This document shows positions 17,176 to 26,400 of a DNA stretch of 32,568 bases, piece after piece. The position numbers were made by a program, and so were the translations under genes. Origin of the DNA: Flavobacterium sp. UBA6721 (GTDB taxonomy: Bacteria > Bacteroidota > Bacteroidia > Flavobacteriales > Flavobacteriaceae); NCBI GenBank assembly GCA_002454195.1, contig DKIJ01000014.1, forward strand, positions 1 through 32,568, in the 5' to 3' direction. The notes below the pieces were generated by a model. The model ran no database searches and was not told the DNA's origin. It saw only the letters and a list, made by a program, of their open reading frames with translations. Positions within the stretch are counted from its first letter, which is position 1. Every line of letters begins with the position of its first letter.

Positions 17176-19836
17176 ATGTTACAAAAAGCACTAAAAATCT
17201 TTGGAGTTACGATTCTTCTTTTGGCAGGATCGCTATTTGCCATCCCTTATTTCTTTAAGGATCAAATTAAAGCTAAAATCACACAGGCTATCAATGAAAA
17301 AGTAGATGCAAAAGTGAGCTTTGCCGATGCTGATTTAAGTTTGTTTAAAAATTTCCCTAACGCTAATGTTACTATTGAAAAATTAGCCATAATCAATAAA
17401 GCGCCTTTTGAAGGAGACACCTTAGTTGCTCTGGGCGAATTAAACCTAAAAATGTCTATCAAAGAACTTTTTAAAGGAGAAAATGAGCCAATCAATATTG
17501 ACGGAATATATTCGAAAGACGGTTTGATTAATATTATTTTCAACAAAGACGGTGTTGGAAATTATGATATTGCTATCAAGGACGATAAAACAGCTACTGG
17601 TGATGCTAAAAGCAAACCTTTATCTTTAAACATTCAGAATTACAAAATTGAAAATTTTCAATTCCGCTATTTTGACGAAAGTTCCAAAATAAAAATGCTT
17701 ATCGACAGCCTGAATCATGAAGGAACCGGAGATTTTGCAGCATCTAAATTAGATTTAAATACCAAATCAACAGCCAAAATCAGTCTGGATATGGACAAGG
17801 TTAATTACATGAAAAATGTTGCTTTGACTCTAGATGCTGTTCTTGGAATCGATTTAGAAAAAAGCAAATATACTTTTAAAGAAAATAAGGCTTTAATCAA
17901 TCAATTTCCTTTAGAATTTGACGGATATATTCAATTAGTCGATGCTGGTCAGGAATACGATTTAAAATTTAAAACGCCTACTTCCTCTTTTAAAAATTTC
18001 TTAGGTATAATACCTGCCGCCTATGCTGCCAATATTAACAATGTGAAAACCACAGGAGATTTCACAGTTGCTGGTTTTGCCAAAGGATTGTATTCGGATA
18101 AGACAGTACCCAAATTCAATATCGAAATCGCCTCGAATAATGCTTCTTTCCAATATCCTGATTTACCAAAATCGGTTCAAAATATTATTATCGATACTAA
18201 AATCATCAATCAAACGGGAGTTTTAAATGACACCTATGTCAACTTAGACAAACTTTCCTTCCGTATCGATCAGGACGTTTTTAACGCCAAAGCCAACATT
18301 AAAAACATCACTCAAAATGCCTTGGTAGATGCGATCCTTAAAGGAACAATTAATTTAGGTAATTTCACAAAAGCCTATCCAGTTAAATTAGACAAACCTC
18401 TAAGTGGTATTTTGAAAGCCGATGTGGAAACCAAATTTGACATGCAATCGGTAGAAAAAAGCCAATATGAAAACATAAAAAACTCAGGAACAATGAGTTT
18501 GTCTGGCTTTAAATACATGGATGAAAATGGCAAATCAATGAATATTAGTAAGGCCGAAATTGCTTTCAATCCATCTCGAGTGATTTTAAAACAATTTAAT
18601 GCTTCGACCGGAAAAAGCGATTTGAGTGTTACGGGTGTTTTAGAAAATTTCTACGGTTTTATATTTAAAAATCAAAACCTGCAAGGAAACTTCAACCTAA
18701 CTTCCAATCAATTAGCGGTTAATGATTTTGTAACTTCGGAAGAAACTCCAAAAACAGCAGCTGTAAAAACAGAAACCAGCGATACAAAAACAAAGAAAAC
18801 CGAAGCTATGAAAATTCCCGCTTTCTTAGATTGTACGCTTACTGCAAAAGCCAATACGGTATTGTATGATAATTTAACCTTGAAAAATGTTTCCGGAAAA
18901 TTAATCGTTAAAGACGAAAAACTAACGATGGAGAATATTAAAACAAACATTTTTGGCGGTTCTATCGGTTTAAACGGTGCCGTTTCTACCAAAGAAAAAA
19001 CACCAACATTCGATATGAATTTAGGTTTAAACCAAGTTGACATTGCACAATCTTTCACCCAATTAGACATGCTTAAAAAACTGGCTCCAATTGCTGGAAT
19101 TGTCAATGGAAAAATCAATTCGACCATCAAATTAAATGGAAATCTGGATGCTAATGAACTCACTCCCGATTTAAAAACCATCACAGGAGATTTACTAGGT
19201 CAGTTTCTTTCTACGACCATCAATTCCAGTAATTCGACGCTGTTGACAGCTCTGACTTCGAATATTAAATTCTTAGACATGAGTAAAATTAATTTGAACG
19301 ATTTGAAAGCAGCAATTACATTTAAAGACGGAAAAGTAAATGTAAAACCTTTCACTATCAAATACCAGGACATTCAAGCTAATATTGGCGGAACACATGG
19401 TTTTGACCAAAGCATGAATTACAACATCAAATTCAATGTTCCGGCAAAATACCTGGGAACTGAAGCCAATACGTTAATTTCAAAATTATCTGCTGCCGAT
19501 GCTCAAAAACTGGAAAACATTCCAATTAATGCTATTTTAACAGGTAACTTTTCGAAACCTAAAATCACCACCGATTTAAAAACTGCAGCTACTAATTTGA
19601 CCAATCAGTTAATCCAGCAACAAAAAACTAAATTAGTGAACAAAGGAACCTCAGCCCTAACCGATATTATCAATAAGAACAAAAAAGCCGGAGACACGAC
19701 TAAAACAACCATTCCTGCCACCAAAGCGGAAGCGCAAACTAAGGCTAAAGAGGAAGTCAAAGCAAAGGCTACCGACTTATTAAACAATCTCTTCAACAAA
19801 AAGAAAAAAGTAGTCGATACTATAAAAACGAATTAG
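17176..19836 (+). CDS. AsmA-like envelope protein
   Basis: The 886-residue protein starts with one membrane anchor (residues about 7-27). It continues as a long series of beta-rich repeats typical of AsmA/TamB-type proteins, which are thought to form grooves carrying phospholipids between the inner and outer membranes. The N-terminal AsmA signature is visible: INEKVDAKVSFADADLSLF, then FPNANVTIEKL. The C-terminal AsmA_2-like region includes FGGSIGLNGAVSTKE and LAPIAGIVNGKINSTIKLNG. The last about 110 residues are a Lys/Thr/Ala-rich, probably disordered tail. It is single-gene, with a strong terminator directly after. The transport role is inferred from the family and not shown here. Confidence 0.85.
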   Translation: MLQKALKIFGVTILLLAGSLFAIPYFFKDQIKAKITQAINEKVDAKVSFADADLSLFKNFPNANVTIEKLAIINKAPFEGDTLVALGELNLKMSIKELFKGENEPINIDGIYSKDGLINIIFNKDGVGNYDIAIKDDKTATGDAKSKPLSLNIQNYKIENFQFRYFDESSKIKMLIDSLNHEGTGDFAASKLDLNTKSTAKISLDMDKVNYMKNVALTLDAVLGIDLEKSKYTFKENKALINQFPLEFDGYIQLVDAGQEYDLKFKTPTSSFKNFLGIIPAAYAANINNVKTTGDFTVAGFAKGLYSDKTVPKFNIEIASNNASFQYPDLPKSVQNIIIDTKIINQTGVLNDTYVNLDKLSFRIDQDVFNAKANIKNITQNALVDAILKGTINLGNFTKAYPVKLDKPLSGILKADVETKFDMQSVEKSQYENIKNSGTMSLSGFKYMDENGKSMNISKAEIAFNPSRVILKQFNASTGKSDLSVTGVLENFYGFIFKNQNLQGNFNLTSNQLAVNDFVTSEETPKTAAVKTETSDTKTKKTEAMKIPAFLDCTLTAKANTVLYDNLTLKNVSGKLIVKDEKLTMENIKTNIFGGSIGLNGAVSTKEKTPTFDMNLGLNQVDIAQSFTQLDMLKKLAPIAGIVNGKINSTIKLNGNLDANELTPDLKTITGDLLGQFLSTTINSSNSTLLTALTSNIKFLDMSKINLNDLKAAITFKDGKVNVKPFTIKYQDIQANIGGTHGFDQSMNYNIKFNVPAKYLGTEANTLISKLSAADAQKLENIPINAILTGNFSKPKITTDLKTAATNLTNQLIQQQKTKLVNKGTSALTDIINKNKKAGDTTKTTIPATKAEAQTKAKEEVKAKATDLLNNLFNKKKKVVDTIKTN

Positions 19837-19850
19837 GAATACTCTTTTTT

Positions 19851-19897
19851 AAACAAACAAGCCGTCTCAAAATATGAAACGGCTTGTTTGTTTTTTT
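19851..19897 (+). terminator. Strong terminator after the AsmA-like gene
   Basis: AAACAAACAAGCCGT and ACGGCTTGTTTGTTT pair over about 15 bases around a short loop, followed by more T. The complementary strand also has an A/T flank, so it could work in both directions. Confidence 0.85.
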
Positions 19898-19947
19898 CTA
19901 ACACAAGTTAAAACGACAATTACTACTACACTAACGTTAGTTTTTAT

Positions 19948-19954
19948 TCTTTTA
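19948..19954. repeat. Left copy of 7-bp direct repeat TCTTTTA (target duplication)
   Basis: TCTTTTA directly precedes the first base of the IS left end. The same 7-mer directly follows the solitary right end at 32,415-32,421, and not the right end of the complete IS (TAACTCC at 20,954). A 3-9 bp duplication is usual for IS982-type elements. Confidence 0.7.
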
Positions 19955-19972
19955 ACCCGTTGGGTGTAATTA
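19955..19972 (+). repeat. IS left terminal inverted repeat
   Basis: ACCCGTTGGGTGTAATTA is the exact inverted partner of 20,936-20,953. Three more complementary bases lie outside (TTA on the left, TAA on the right). I place the boundary at the A because the TCTTTTA repeats then abut both outer ends of the large unit. Confidence 0.9.
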
Positions 19973-19995
19973 TTTGAAGTAGAAAATATTGACTA

Positions 19996-20052
19996 GATAT
20001 TGGTCAAGATACTGAAATTCAGTATCTTGATGTCGCCAAACAAACCAATATC
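19996..20052 (+). promoter_or_regulatory. Two-part hairpin in the transposase leader
   Basis: TCAAGATACTGAA (20,004-20,016) and TTCAGTATCTTGA (20,018-20,030) are perfect complements separated by one base; about 11 pairs with a 5-base loop are physically likely. Outside it, GATATTGG (19,996-20,003) pairs with CCAATATC (20,045-20,052), which ends one base before the ATG. Together they form a long folded leader that would hide the start region. Control of transposase translation is inference. Confidence 0.6.
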
Positions 20053-20053
20053 T

Positions 20054-20938
20054 ATGTCAAATATAGTGAAAAATTATTTTAGAGTTTTAGAAGTTATAAG
20101 TTCTTTGAATTGTGAATTGGAATATAAATCAGATGTAGGAAGAAAACGTAAAATGTCTGATTTAGAGGTTGTTGCATTGAGTTTGACTGCTGAATTTATG
20201 TCTATTGATAGTGAAAATTCTTTATTTAAGGAGATTAATAAGCAACAAATTCCAAACCTAATTGAGCGAAGTCAGTTCAATAAAAGAAGGCGAAAATTGT
20301 TTTTCTTTTTAGAAGAAGTAAGGACAAAATTAGCATCTCGGTTTTTAGAATTTGAAGATCATTTTATCGTGGATAGTATGCCGTTGGAGATTTGCAAATT
20401 TGCACGTCATAGGAGAATAAAAATCTGTAAAAACGAGTTTGAAACTGCTCCCTCAAAAGGGTTTTGTGCTTCTCAAAACAACTGGTTTTATGGATATAAA
20501 TTGCACGGAGTTTGTTCTATAAATGGAATTTTCCATTCATTGGATATTACAAAAGCAGAGGTTCACGATGTTCATTTTTTGAAAAACATAAAACAACAAA
20601 TGTCTGATTGTGTGTTGCTTGGTGATAGAGGTTACTTATCTCAAAGCATTCAATTAGACTTGTTTCAAACGGTAAATATCAAATTAGAAACACCAAAAAG
20701 AACTAATCAAAAAGATTATAGGCCACAGCCTTATATCTTTAGGAAGTCAAGAAAAAGAATTGAAACATTATTTTCACAACTATGTGACCAGTTCAGAATT
20801 AGAAACAATTATGCTAAAACTTTTGAAGGTTTTAAAACAAGAATTTTAGCAAAAATAACAGCATTAACATTGATTCAGTATATCAATAAATTCATATTTG
20901 ACAGACCAATAAACAATATTAAAAATCAAACAATTTAA
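20054..20938 (+). CDS. IS982-type DDE transposase, intact
   Basis: The transposase of the complete IS has 294 residues from the ATG at 20,054. A longer frame from a TTG at 20,000 would be translated through the hairpin and is rejected, because the left-edge homologue also starts with MSN. The likely catalytic residues are Asp107 (IVDSMPLE), Asp191 (LLGDRGYLS) and Glu237 (KRIETLF). The N-terminal third is helical and basic, suited to binding the ends. With both ends and triad intact the element may be active. It could also have mobilised the neighbouring cargo. Confidence 0.92.
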   Translation: MSNIVKNYFRVLEVISSLNCELEYKSDVGRKRKMSDLEVVALSLTAEFMSIDSENSLFKEINKQQIPNLIERSQFNKRRRKLFFFLEEVRTKLASRFLEFEDHFIVDSMPLEICKFARHRRIKICKNEFETAPSKGFCASQNNWFYGYKLHGVCSINGIFHSLDITKAEVHDVHFLKNIKQQMSDCVLLGDRGYLSQSIQLDLFQTVNIKLETPKRTNQKDYRPQPYIFRKSRKRIETLFSQLCDQFRIRNNYAKTFEGFKTRILAKITALTLIQYINKFIFDRPINNIKNQTI

Positions 20939-20953
20939 TTACACCCAACGGGT
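20936..20953 (-). repeat. IS right terminal inverted repeat
   Basis: This is the exact complement of the left end. The last 27 bases of the element (20,927-20,953) recur once more, in the same orientation, at 32,388-32,414. Confidence 0.9.
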
Positions 20954-22758
20954 TAACTCCATATATCAATAGTCCTATCCTTAGTGGATTAAGCTATGAT
21001 GAATTTCCAGGACTTTATAATATCCTTTCAAGGAACGAACCTTTGTACGGAATTGTCAGAGAAAGCACCAATGATTTGTTTAAGGAAATAATGACCATGC
21101 AAAACATAAAATCGTATTTGTTTACTCCTATTTTTAGAGAAAAGAAATTTTGGGGCTGGATTTGTTATGATAATTGCAAGGAAGAAAAAACTTGGCATCA
21201 TAACGAAGTCGTCGCATTACATACAGTTGCAAAAAACATAGGTTTACGATTAAATGAACATAAAAAAACAAAAAAATTAAAGAAAGGTCTTAATCTTCTA
21301 GAAAATCATATTAAAGGAACCAAACAAGCGGTATGGGAATATAATATTAAAAAAAACAAAGCGAAGTTTTCTTACGTTTGGGGCAGTATGTTAGGGTATA
21401 AAGAAAATGAAATTGAACATAATTATGAATTCTGGAAAAAAAATATTCATCCAGACGACGTAGAAATTCTGGAAAACAAATTTGCTAACTTCATAAATGG
21501 AAAAATTGAAATTTACGAAGGAATGACCCGAATGTCTCACGTAAATAATCAATATTTACACATTAAATATTCAGGTACAAAAATATTTAATCGCCATGGT
21601 GAACTGAAAAAAATAGTAGGCACACACATAGATTTAACAGAACTCATTCAAAACAAAAATGAATTAATAAAATCAGAAGAAAAATATCGCTTTTTAACCG
21701 AAAACACTTCTGATATAATATGCCAACATTTGCCTAGTGGAGAAATCAAATATATTTCAAAATCTTCACAGGAAATACTAGGGTACAAACCTGAGGAATT
21801 AATCAATAAAACTCCATTTGATTTCATACAAAAAAAAGACCATTGGATTTTCAAAAAACATGCTATAACTAAAGACCTAAACCCTAATAAAAACAGAATA
21901 ACTTTCAGATTTCAGAAAAAAGACAAAAATTTCATTTGGCTAGAAAGTATAATCAGTCCTATAATAATAGACAATATTCAGATAGGGTATCAAAGTGCTA
22001 GTCGAGACATCACTGAAAGAGTGAAAGCAACACAAAAAACAAAAGAGGCCTTACTAAAAGAGAAAAAATTCAATGATTTAAAATCAGAATTTGTTTCTAT
22101 GGCATCACATCAATTTCGTACACCTTTGACAGTTATTTATTCTAATGCTGAGCTCATTGAAATGAAATCTTATACTGCTAATAATGGATCTTTTTCTAAC
22201 GTAAAACCAATAACAGATAGAATCAAAACTGAGGTAGATCGTATGACCGAATTGATGAACAATATTTTAATTTTTGGTAAACACGAATTAAGCAAATCTA
22301 AAACGAAATTAAAATCTATCAATTATACCAAATTCATTGAGAATATCATTACAGTTTATTTTAGCAATGAAGATGATGGACGAAAAATTCAATTAATTGT
22401 CCATGGTGATGAAAAAAATATCGTCACAGATGAAACATTAATGCTGCACATTATGACCAATTTAATAAGTAATGCCTACAAATATTCTAAAAACTGTCAA
22501 GAACCTATCATTCAATTAACATACTTAGATTCAACAATCAAAATAGAGATAATTGATTTTGGTATTGGAATACCTGAAGACGAGATTAAACTTTTATTTA
22601 CTTCATTTTACAGAGCAACAAATACATCAACAATTATTGGCTCCGGGCTAGGTTTAACTATTGTAAAACAATTTACGGAACAACTTAAAGGTAATATAAA
22701 ATTAGAAAGCAAAGAAAATAGTAAAACAAATTTCACGCTATGTTTTCCCTATGAATAA
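20954..22758 (+). pseudogene. GAF-PAS-PAS histidine kinase, N-terminus removed by the IS
   Basis: The kinase frame is open from inside the IS right end and shows kinase-like sequence from the first base after the IS (LTPYINSPILSG). It therefore lacks a native start. Against the intact paralogue at 29,243 about 55-60 N-terminal residues of the GAF domain are gone. A TTG at 21,043 or an ATG at 21,091 could restart it. Remaining parts, numbered from 21,043, are the rest of GAF (to about 75), two PAS domains (about 85-195 and 205-325), HisKA with phospho-acceptor His356 (ASHQFRTP), and an HATPase domain with DFGIGIPE and GSGLGLTIV. The catalytic core is complete, so it may still act as a deregulated kinase if expressed. 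No response regulator follows. Confidence 0.85.
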
Positions 22759-23385
22759 AGGTGAAAAATCATCTGCCTAACAACAAATTAGAAAAACACT
22801 AAAAATGGCCACTATTTAAACAGTAAGATAAAAAACAGCCTTAGCTGGAATAAGCATAAACATGATCAAAGTCTAGTTCGAAAATCTTGCAACAAATAAT
22901 TGAAACCTTGATTCTGAATTTAATAAACAATTAAGCTTATCAGGTGTTTCTACTCTTTTTTTCTGAATAATGACACCATCCTAAAAAGTGTGTAAATTAG
23001 CTTTTTATAAAAAGTTTAAAAAATTGCTGTTATCATAACTAGGCACATTTATAATACTCAGGGCAAACGAATCAGTTTTAGCAATAAAAAATCAGCCACG
23101 AATTGCACGAATTTAGTAAAGGATGATTAAAACCATATAATTCGCGGCAAAAATAAAACTCTTGAGTTTGCTCCATTTGCCTGCATTTTGACAAAAAAAC
23201 AAATAAATTCTATACTTTTGTTTTTTGTTAATACAATAAATACTCAACAATTCTCCCCCACTATTTAGCAAAAAACTATTTATTTTATCCATATTGTTAT
23301 TCAACGGAAAATTATAAAAACTTAAAATAAATTTAAACAGTAAAACATTTGATTTTTAACAGAATAAGCATTTATTTTACACTCA
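22759..23385. other. Intergenic remnant region without a convincing gene
   Basis: This 627-base stretch separates the truncated kinase from the six-PAS kinase. An ATG at 22,751, overlapping the kinase stop, opens MNKGEKSSA and then stops. It is in the same relative place as the start of the receiver-kinase gene after the intact paralogue, so it may be all that remains of a partner gene. At 22,971-23,010 TGACACCATCC, then AAAAAGTGTGTAAA and the palindrome CTTTTTATAAAAAG, resemble an IS256-type end, though weakly. A hairpin repeat lies at 23,095-23,148. A 63-codon minus-strand frame at 23,113-23,304 is not credible as a gene. Confidence 0.5.
23095..23148. repeat. Palindromic intergenic repeat (GCCACGAATT...AATTCGCGGC)
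   Basis: GCCACGAATT and AATTCGCGGC are complementary except for one base and enclose about 34 bases, including a second GCACGAATT. Sequences of the type GCCACGAATT...AATTCGTGGC recur between genes in flavobacterial genomes as I remember them. This looks like one degenerate copy of such a REP/MITE-like unit. Confidence 0.5.
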
Positions 23386-23393
23386 TATATTTG
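23386..23393 (+). promoter_or_regulatory. -7 promoter element TATATTTG for the six-PAS kinase
   Basis: TATATTTG matches TAnnTTTG. Transcription would begin near 23,400, which excludes the GTG at 23,393 as a start and supports the ATG at 23,441. Confidence 0.5.
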
Positions 23394-23440
23394 TGAAATT
23401 TTGTTTTCAAATAGATTTTAAATACCACTATAATTGTTTT

Positions 23441-26400
23441 ATGTCCTTATTACAAATTAACGAGAAATTAGACTTTTTATTTAATGATTTAAGTTTTTCT
23501 CAGGAACTTCAAAAAAGTCTTTTATTTGCTTTAGAAATTAGTGAAGTTTCTTTTGCACACATTTCAATTTTAGATTCTTCAAAACAATTCATAAAAAACA
23601 ATTCTGGTGTTGATTTTGATATGTTCTCTGAAAATATATCACAATGGAATTCTATAGTTATCGAAAACAAAGAGCCTTATTTTATTTCTGAAGATATAAT
23701 AAATTCTAAGCAAATAGAAATTCCATTACAATTTTATGCAGGATTTCCATTAATATATGATGATAAGGTAATTGGTATATTCTGTTTGGCCGATTTTAAG
23801 AATAAAATTCTTTCGGATTCACAATTAAAAGTTTTGAATTATGTTTTAGGTCAAATTCAAAGCAGTTTAGAATCACAAATTCGTGTTTATCAAAAAGAAA
23901 AAAAATTTGAATTATTTGTTGAAAATTCAAAGGAGATTCTTTACGAGTTAGATAAAGAAGGGATTATTACTTTTGCTTCAAAAAATTGGGTGGATCTTTT
24001 GGGGTATGAAGCAGAGGAAATTTTAGGTAAATCGATTGCGGCTTTAATACATCCGGATGATTTAGAGATGTGTTTGGAATATCTGATTCATTCTGTAGGA
24101 GAGAAAAAATCCGACAAAGATCTTGTGTTTAGAGTTAGACATAAAGAAGGACATTATGTTTGGCTTGCTTCGAATTTGATAGCCTCTGAAAAAAACGGAG
24201 AAGTTATATTTATAGGGAATTGCAGAGATGTTACCGAACATATCCAAACCCAACAAAAACTCGAAAAACAGAAAGATTTTTATGAAAAAATTTTAGAGCG
24301 TATTCCTACGGATTTAGCTGTTTTTGATGAGAATCATAAATATATCTATTTGAATCCTTTAGCGATAAAGAATGACGAACTTAGAAAATTTATCATAGGA
24401 AAAGATGATTTTGAGTATGCTGATCATACCGGTAGAACGTATGAATTTGCAGAAGGCCGACGAGAAAAATTTCTTAAATCTTTAGAAGATAAAAAATTGG
24501 TTGAATGGGAGGAAGTAATGAAACATCCCAACGGAATAACAAGTGTTTACAGTAGAAGATTTAATCCTGTTTTTAAAGAGGACGGATCATTTGAAATGAT
24601 GGTAGGTTTTGGGGTGGATATTACTGAGATTAAACGATTTCAGGATGAGATTCTAAAAAGCAGGCAGTTAATCAATAGTATTGTACAAAATGTTGCAGTA
24701 GGTATTTTGGTTCAGGGACCACAATCTGAAATATTAGAAAATAATAAAGCGGTATGTGAAATGCTAGGTTTAACCGAGGATCAATTATTGGGTAAAACTT
24801 CGTTTGATGAACATTGGAAAGTAATTCATCTGGACGGAACTAGTTTTAAACCCGAAGATCATCCGGTTCCTCAGGCTATTAAAACATTAAAACCTATTAA
24901 TAATATAGTAATGGGAGTGCATCGTCCAACTAAAAATGACTTAGTTTGGTTATTAGTTGATGCCATCCCCGTATTTGATAAAGACGATACGTTGCTTTAT
25001 GTGGTTTGTTCTTTTAATGATATTACGGCCAGAAAAAAGGCAGAAGATGGTTTGAAAATAAGTAATGAACGTTTTGCTTATTCAAACAAAGCAAGCTTTG
25101 ATGCCATTTGGGATTGGGATTTAAAAACAGATAAAATATTTGTTGGTGAAGGTTTTACATCGCTTTTTGGATATCAGTTTGAGAATAATTATATTGATGC
25201 TGTTGTTTGTGAAAATTTTGTGCATCCGGAAGACAGGAATGCTACTTTTGAAAGTTTTGATGAAGCTGTTGCTAGTAAAAAAGAAATGTGGTCTTATGAA
25301 TATCGTTATTTAAAATCAGACGGTACATATGCTCATGTTAATGATAAAGCTATAATAATACGTGATGAAAATGGAGAAGCAATCCGTGTGATTGGGACAA
25401 TGAAAGATATCACGAAAGAAAAAGAACTGACAAATAAATTAAAGGAAAGCGAACAAATATTTAAAAGTGCTTTTAAAAATTCTGCTGCCGGAATGGCTTT
25501 GGTAAATGTAGAAGGGTTTTATACAGAAGTTAATGAAAGACTTTGTGAGATGTTTGGTTATACATCTGAAGAAATGAAGTTTTTTAGATTTCAGGATATT
25601 ACCTATTTTAAAGATCTTAAGGAAGATTTAGGACATAAGGAAAAGTTAGATTCCGGAGAAATATCTCATTTTAGTTCAGAGAAAAGATTTATTCATAAAA
25701 ACGGTAGTTTGGTTTGGACCTATATGTCAGTGTCTTTAGTGCAAAACAATAAAATTCCTTTTTACATAGTTCAGTTGATTGATATTACTGAAAGAAAAAA
25801 AATCGAAAGACACAATCAATTATTGCTAACAGAGAACAATAGAAATAAGGCTATTCAGTTAAAAGAAGCTAAAAACATGTATCGTTTTTTAGCAGATAAT
25901 ACAGCCGATTTAATTTGTGTTCATGGTTTAGATACTACTTTTCAGTATGTTTCTCCTTCAGCAACAAAACTCTTGGGGTATACTCCGGAAGAAATGATTG
26001 GTACCTCTCCTTTAGATTATGCTTTTCCTGAAGAAATAAAGTACTTAATGAACAGTTTGACTGATTTTATAGATGAAAAAGTTGATGACAGTACTACAGC
26101 GCGATTTAAAACCAAAAGTGGCGAATTTATTTGGTTAGAAACTAAAGCAAATTTGATTAGACAAAGAGGAGTGGTTGTTGGGTTTCAAACTAGCTCCAGA
26201 GATATTACAGAACGAAAAAATGCAGAAATGGTTTTAGAAAATGCATTGAATCAGGAAAGAGAGTTAAATGAATTGCGTACTAATTTAGTGTCAACCATTT
26301 CTCATGAATTCAGAACCCCTATGACTACTATTCGTACCAGTGCCGAACTTATAGGGATGTATTTAGAGAATCAGAAATTAGAAAATGCCCCTCTTTTACA

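Larger units (their letters stand above)
19955..20953 (+). mobile_element. Complete IS982-type insertion sequence (999 bp)
   Basis: The element is bounded by perfect 18-base inverted repeats ACCCGTTGGGTGTAATTA (19,955-19,972 and complement at 20,936-20,953). It holds one intact transposase gene that ends 2 bases into the right repeat. It is related to, but distinct from, the partial IS at 1-899. Its immediate flanks (TCTTTTA on the left, TAACTCC on the right) do not match, so this copy did not arrive at its present position by a simple insertion. Its right end cuts into a histidine kinase gene. Confidence 0.92.

Noticed and set aside
20000..20053. N-terminal extension of the transposase from a TTG start
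   Set aside because: It would be translated through the leader hairpin, and the related transposase at the left edge begins with the matching MSN at its ATG.
20954..20960. Target duplication for the complete IS alone
   Set aside because: TAACTCC on the right does not match TCTTTTA on the left; the match is at 32,415 instead.
22971..23010. Possible IS256-type terminal sequence
   Set aside because: The resemblance is from memory, there is no transposase and no partner end in the window. Kept only as a note on the intergenic region.
23113..23304. 63-codon minus-strand frame before the six-PAS kinase
   Set aside because: It overlaps the palindromic repeat, has no family-like features and no promoter; most likely chance.
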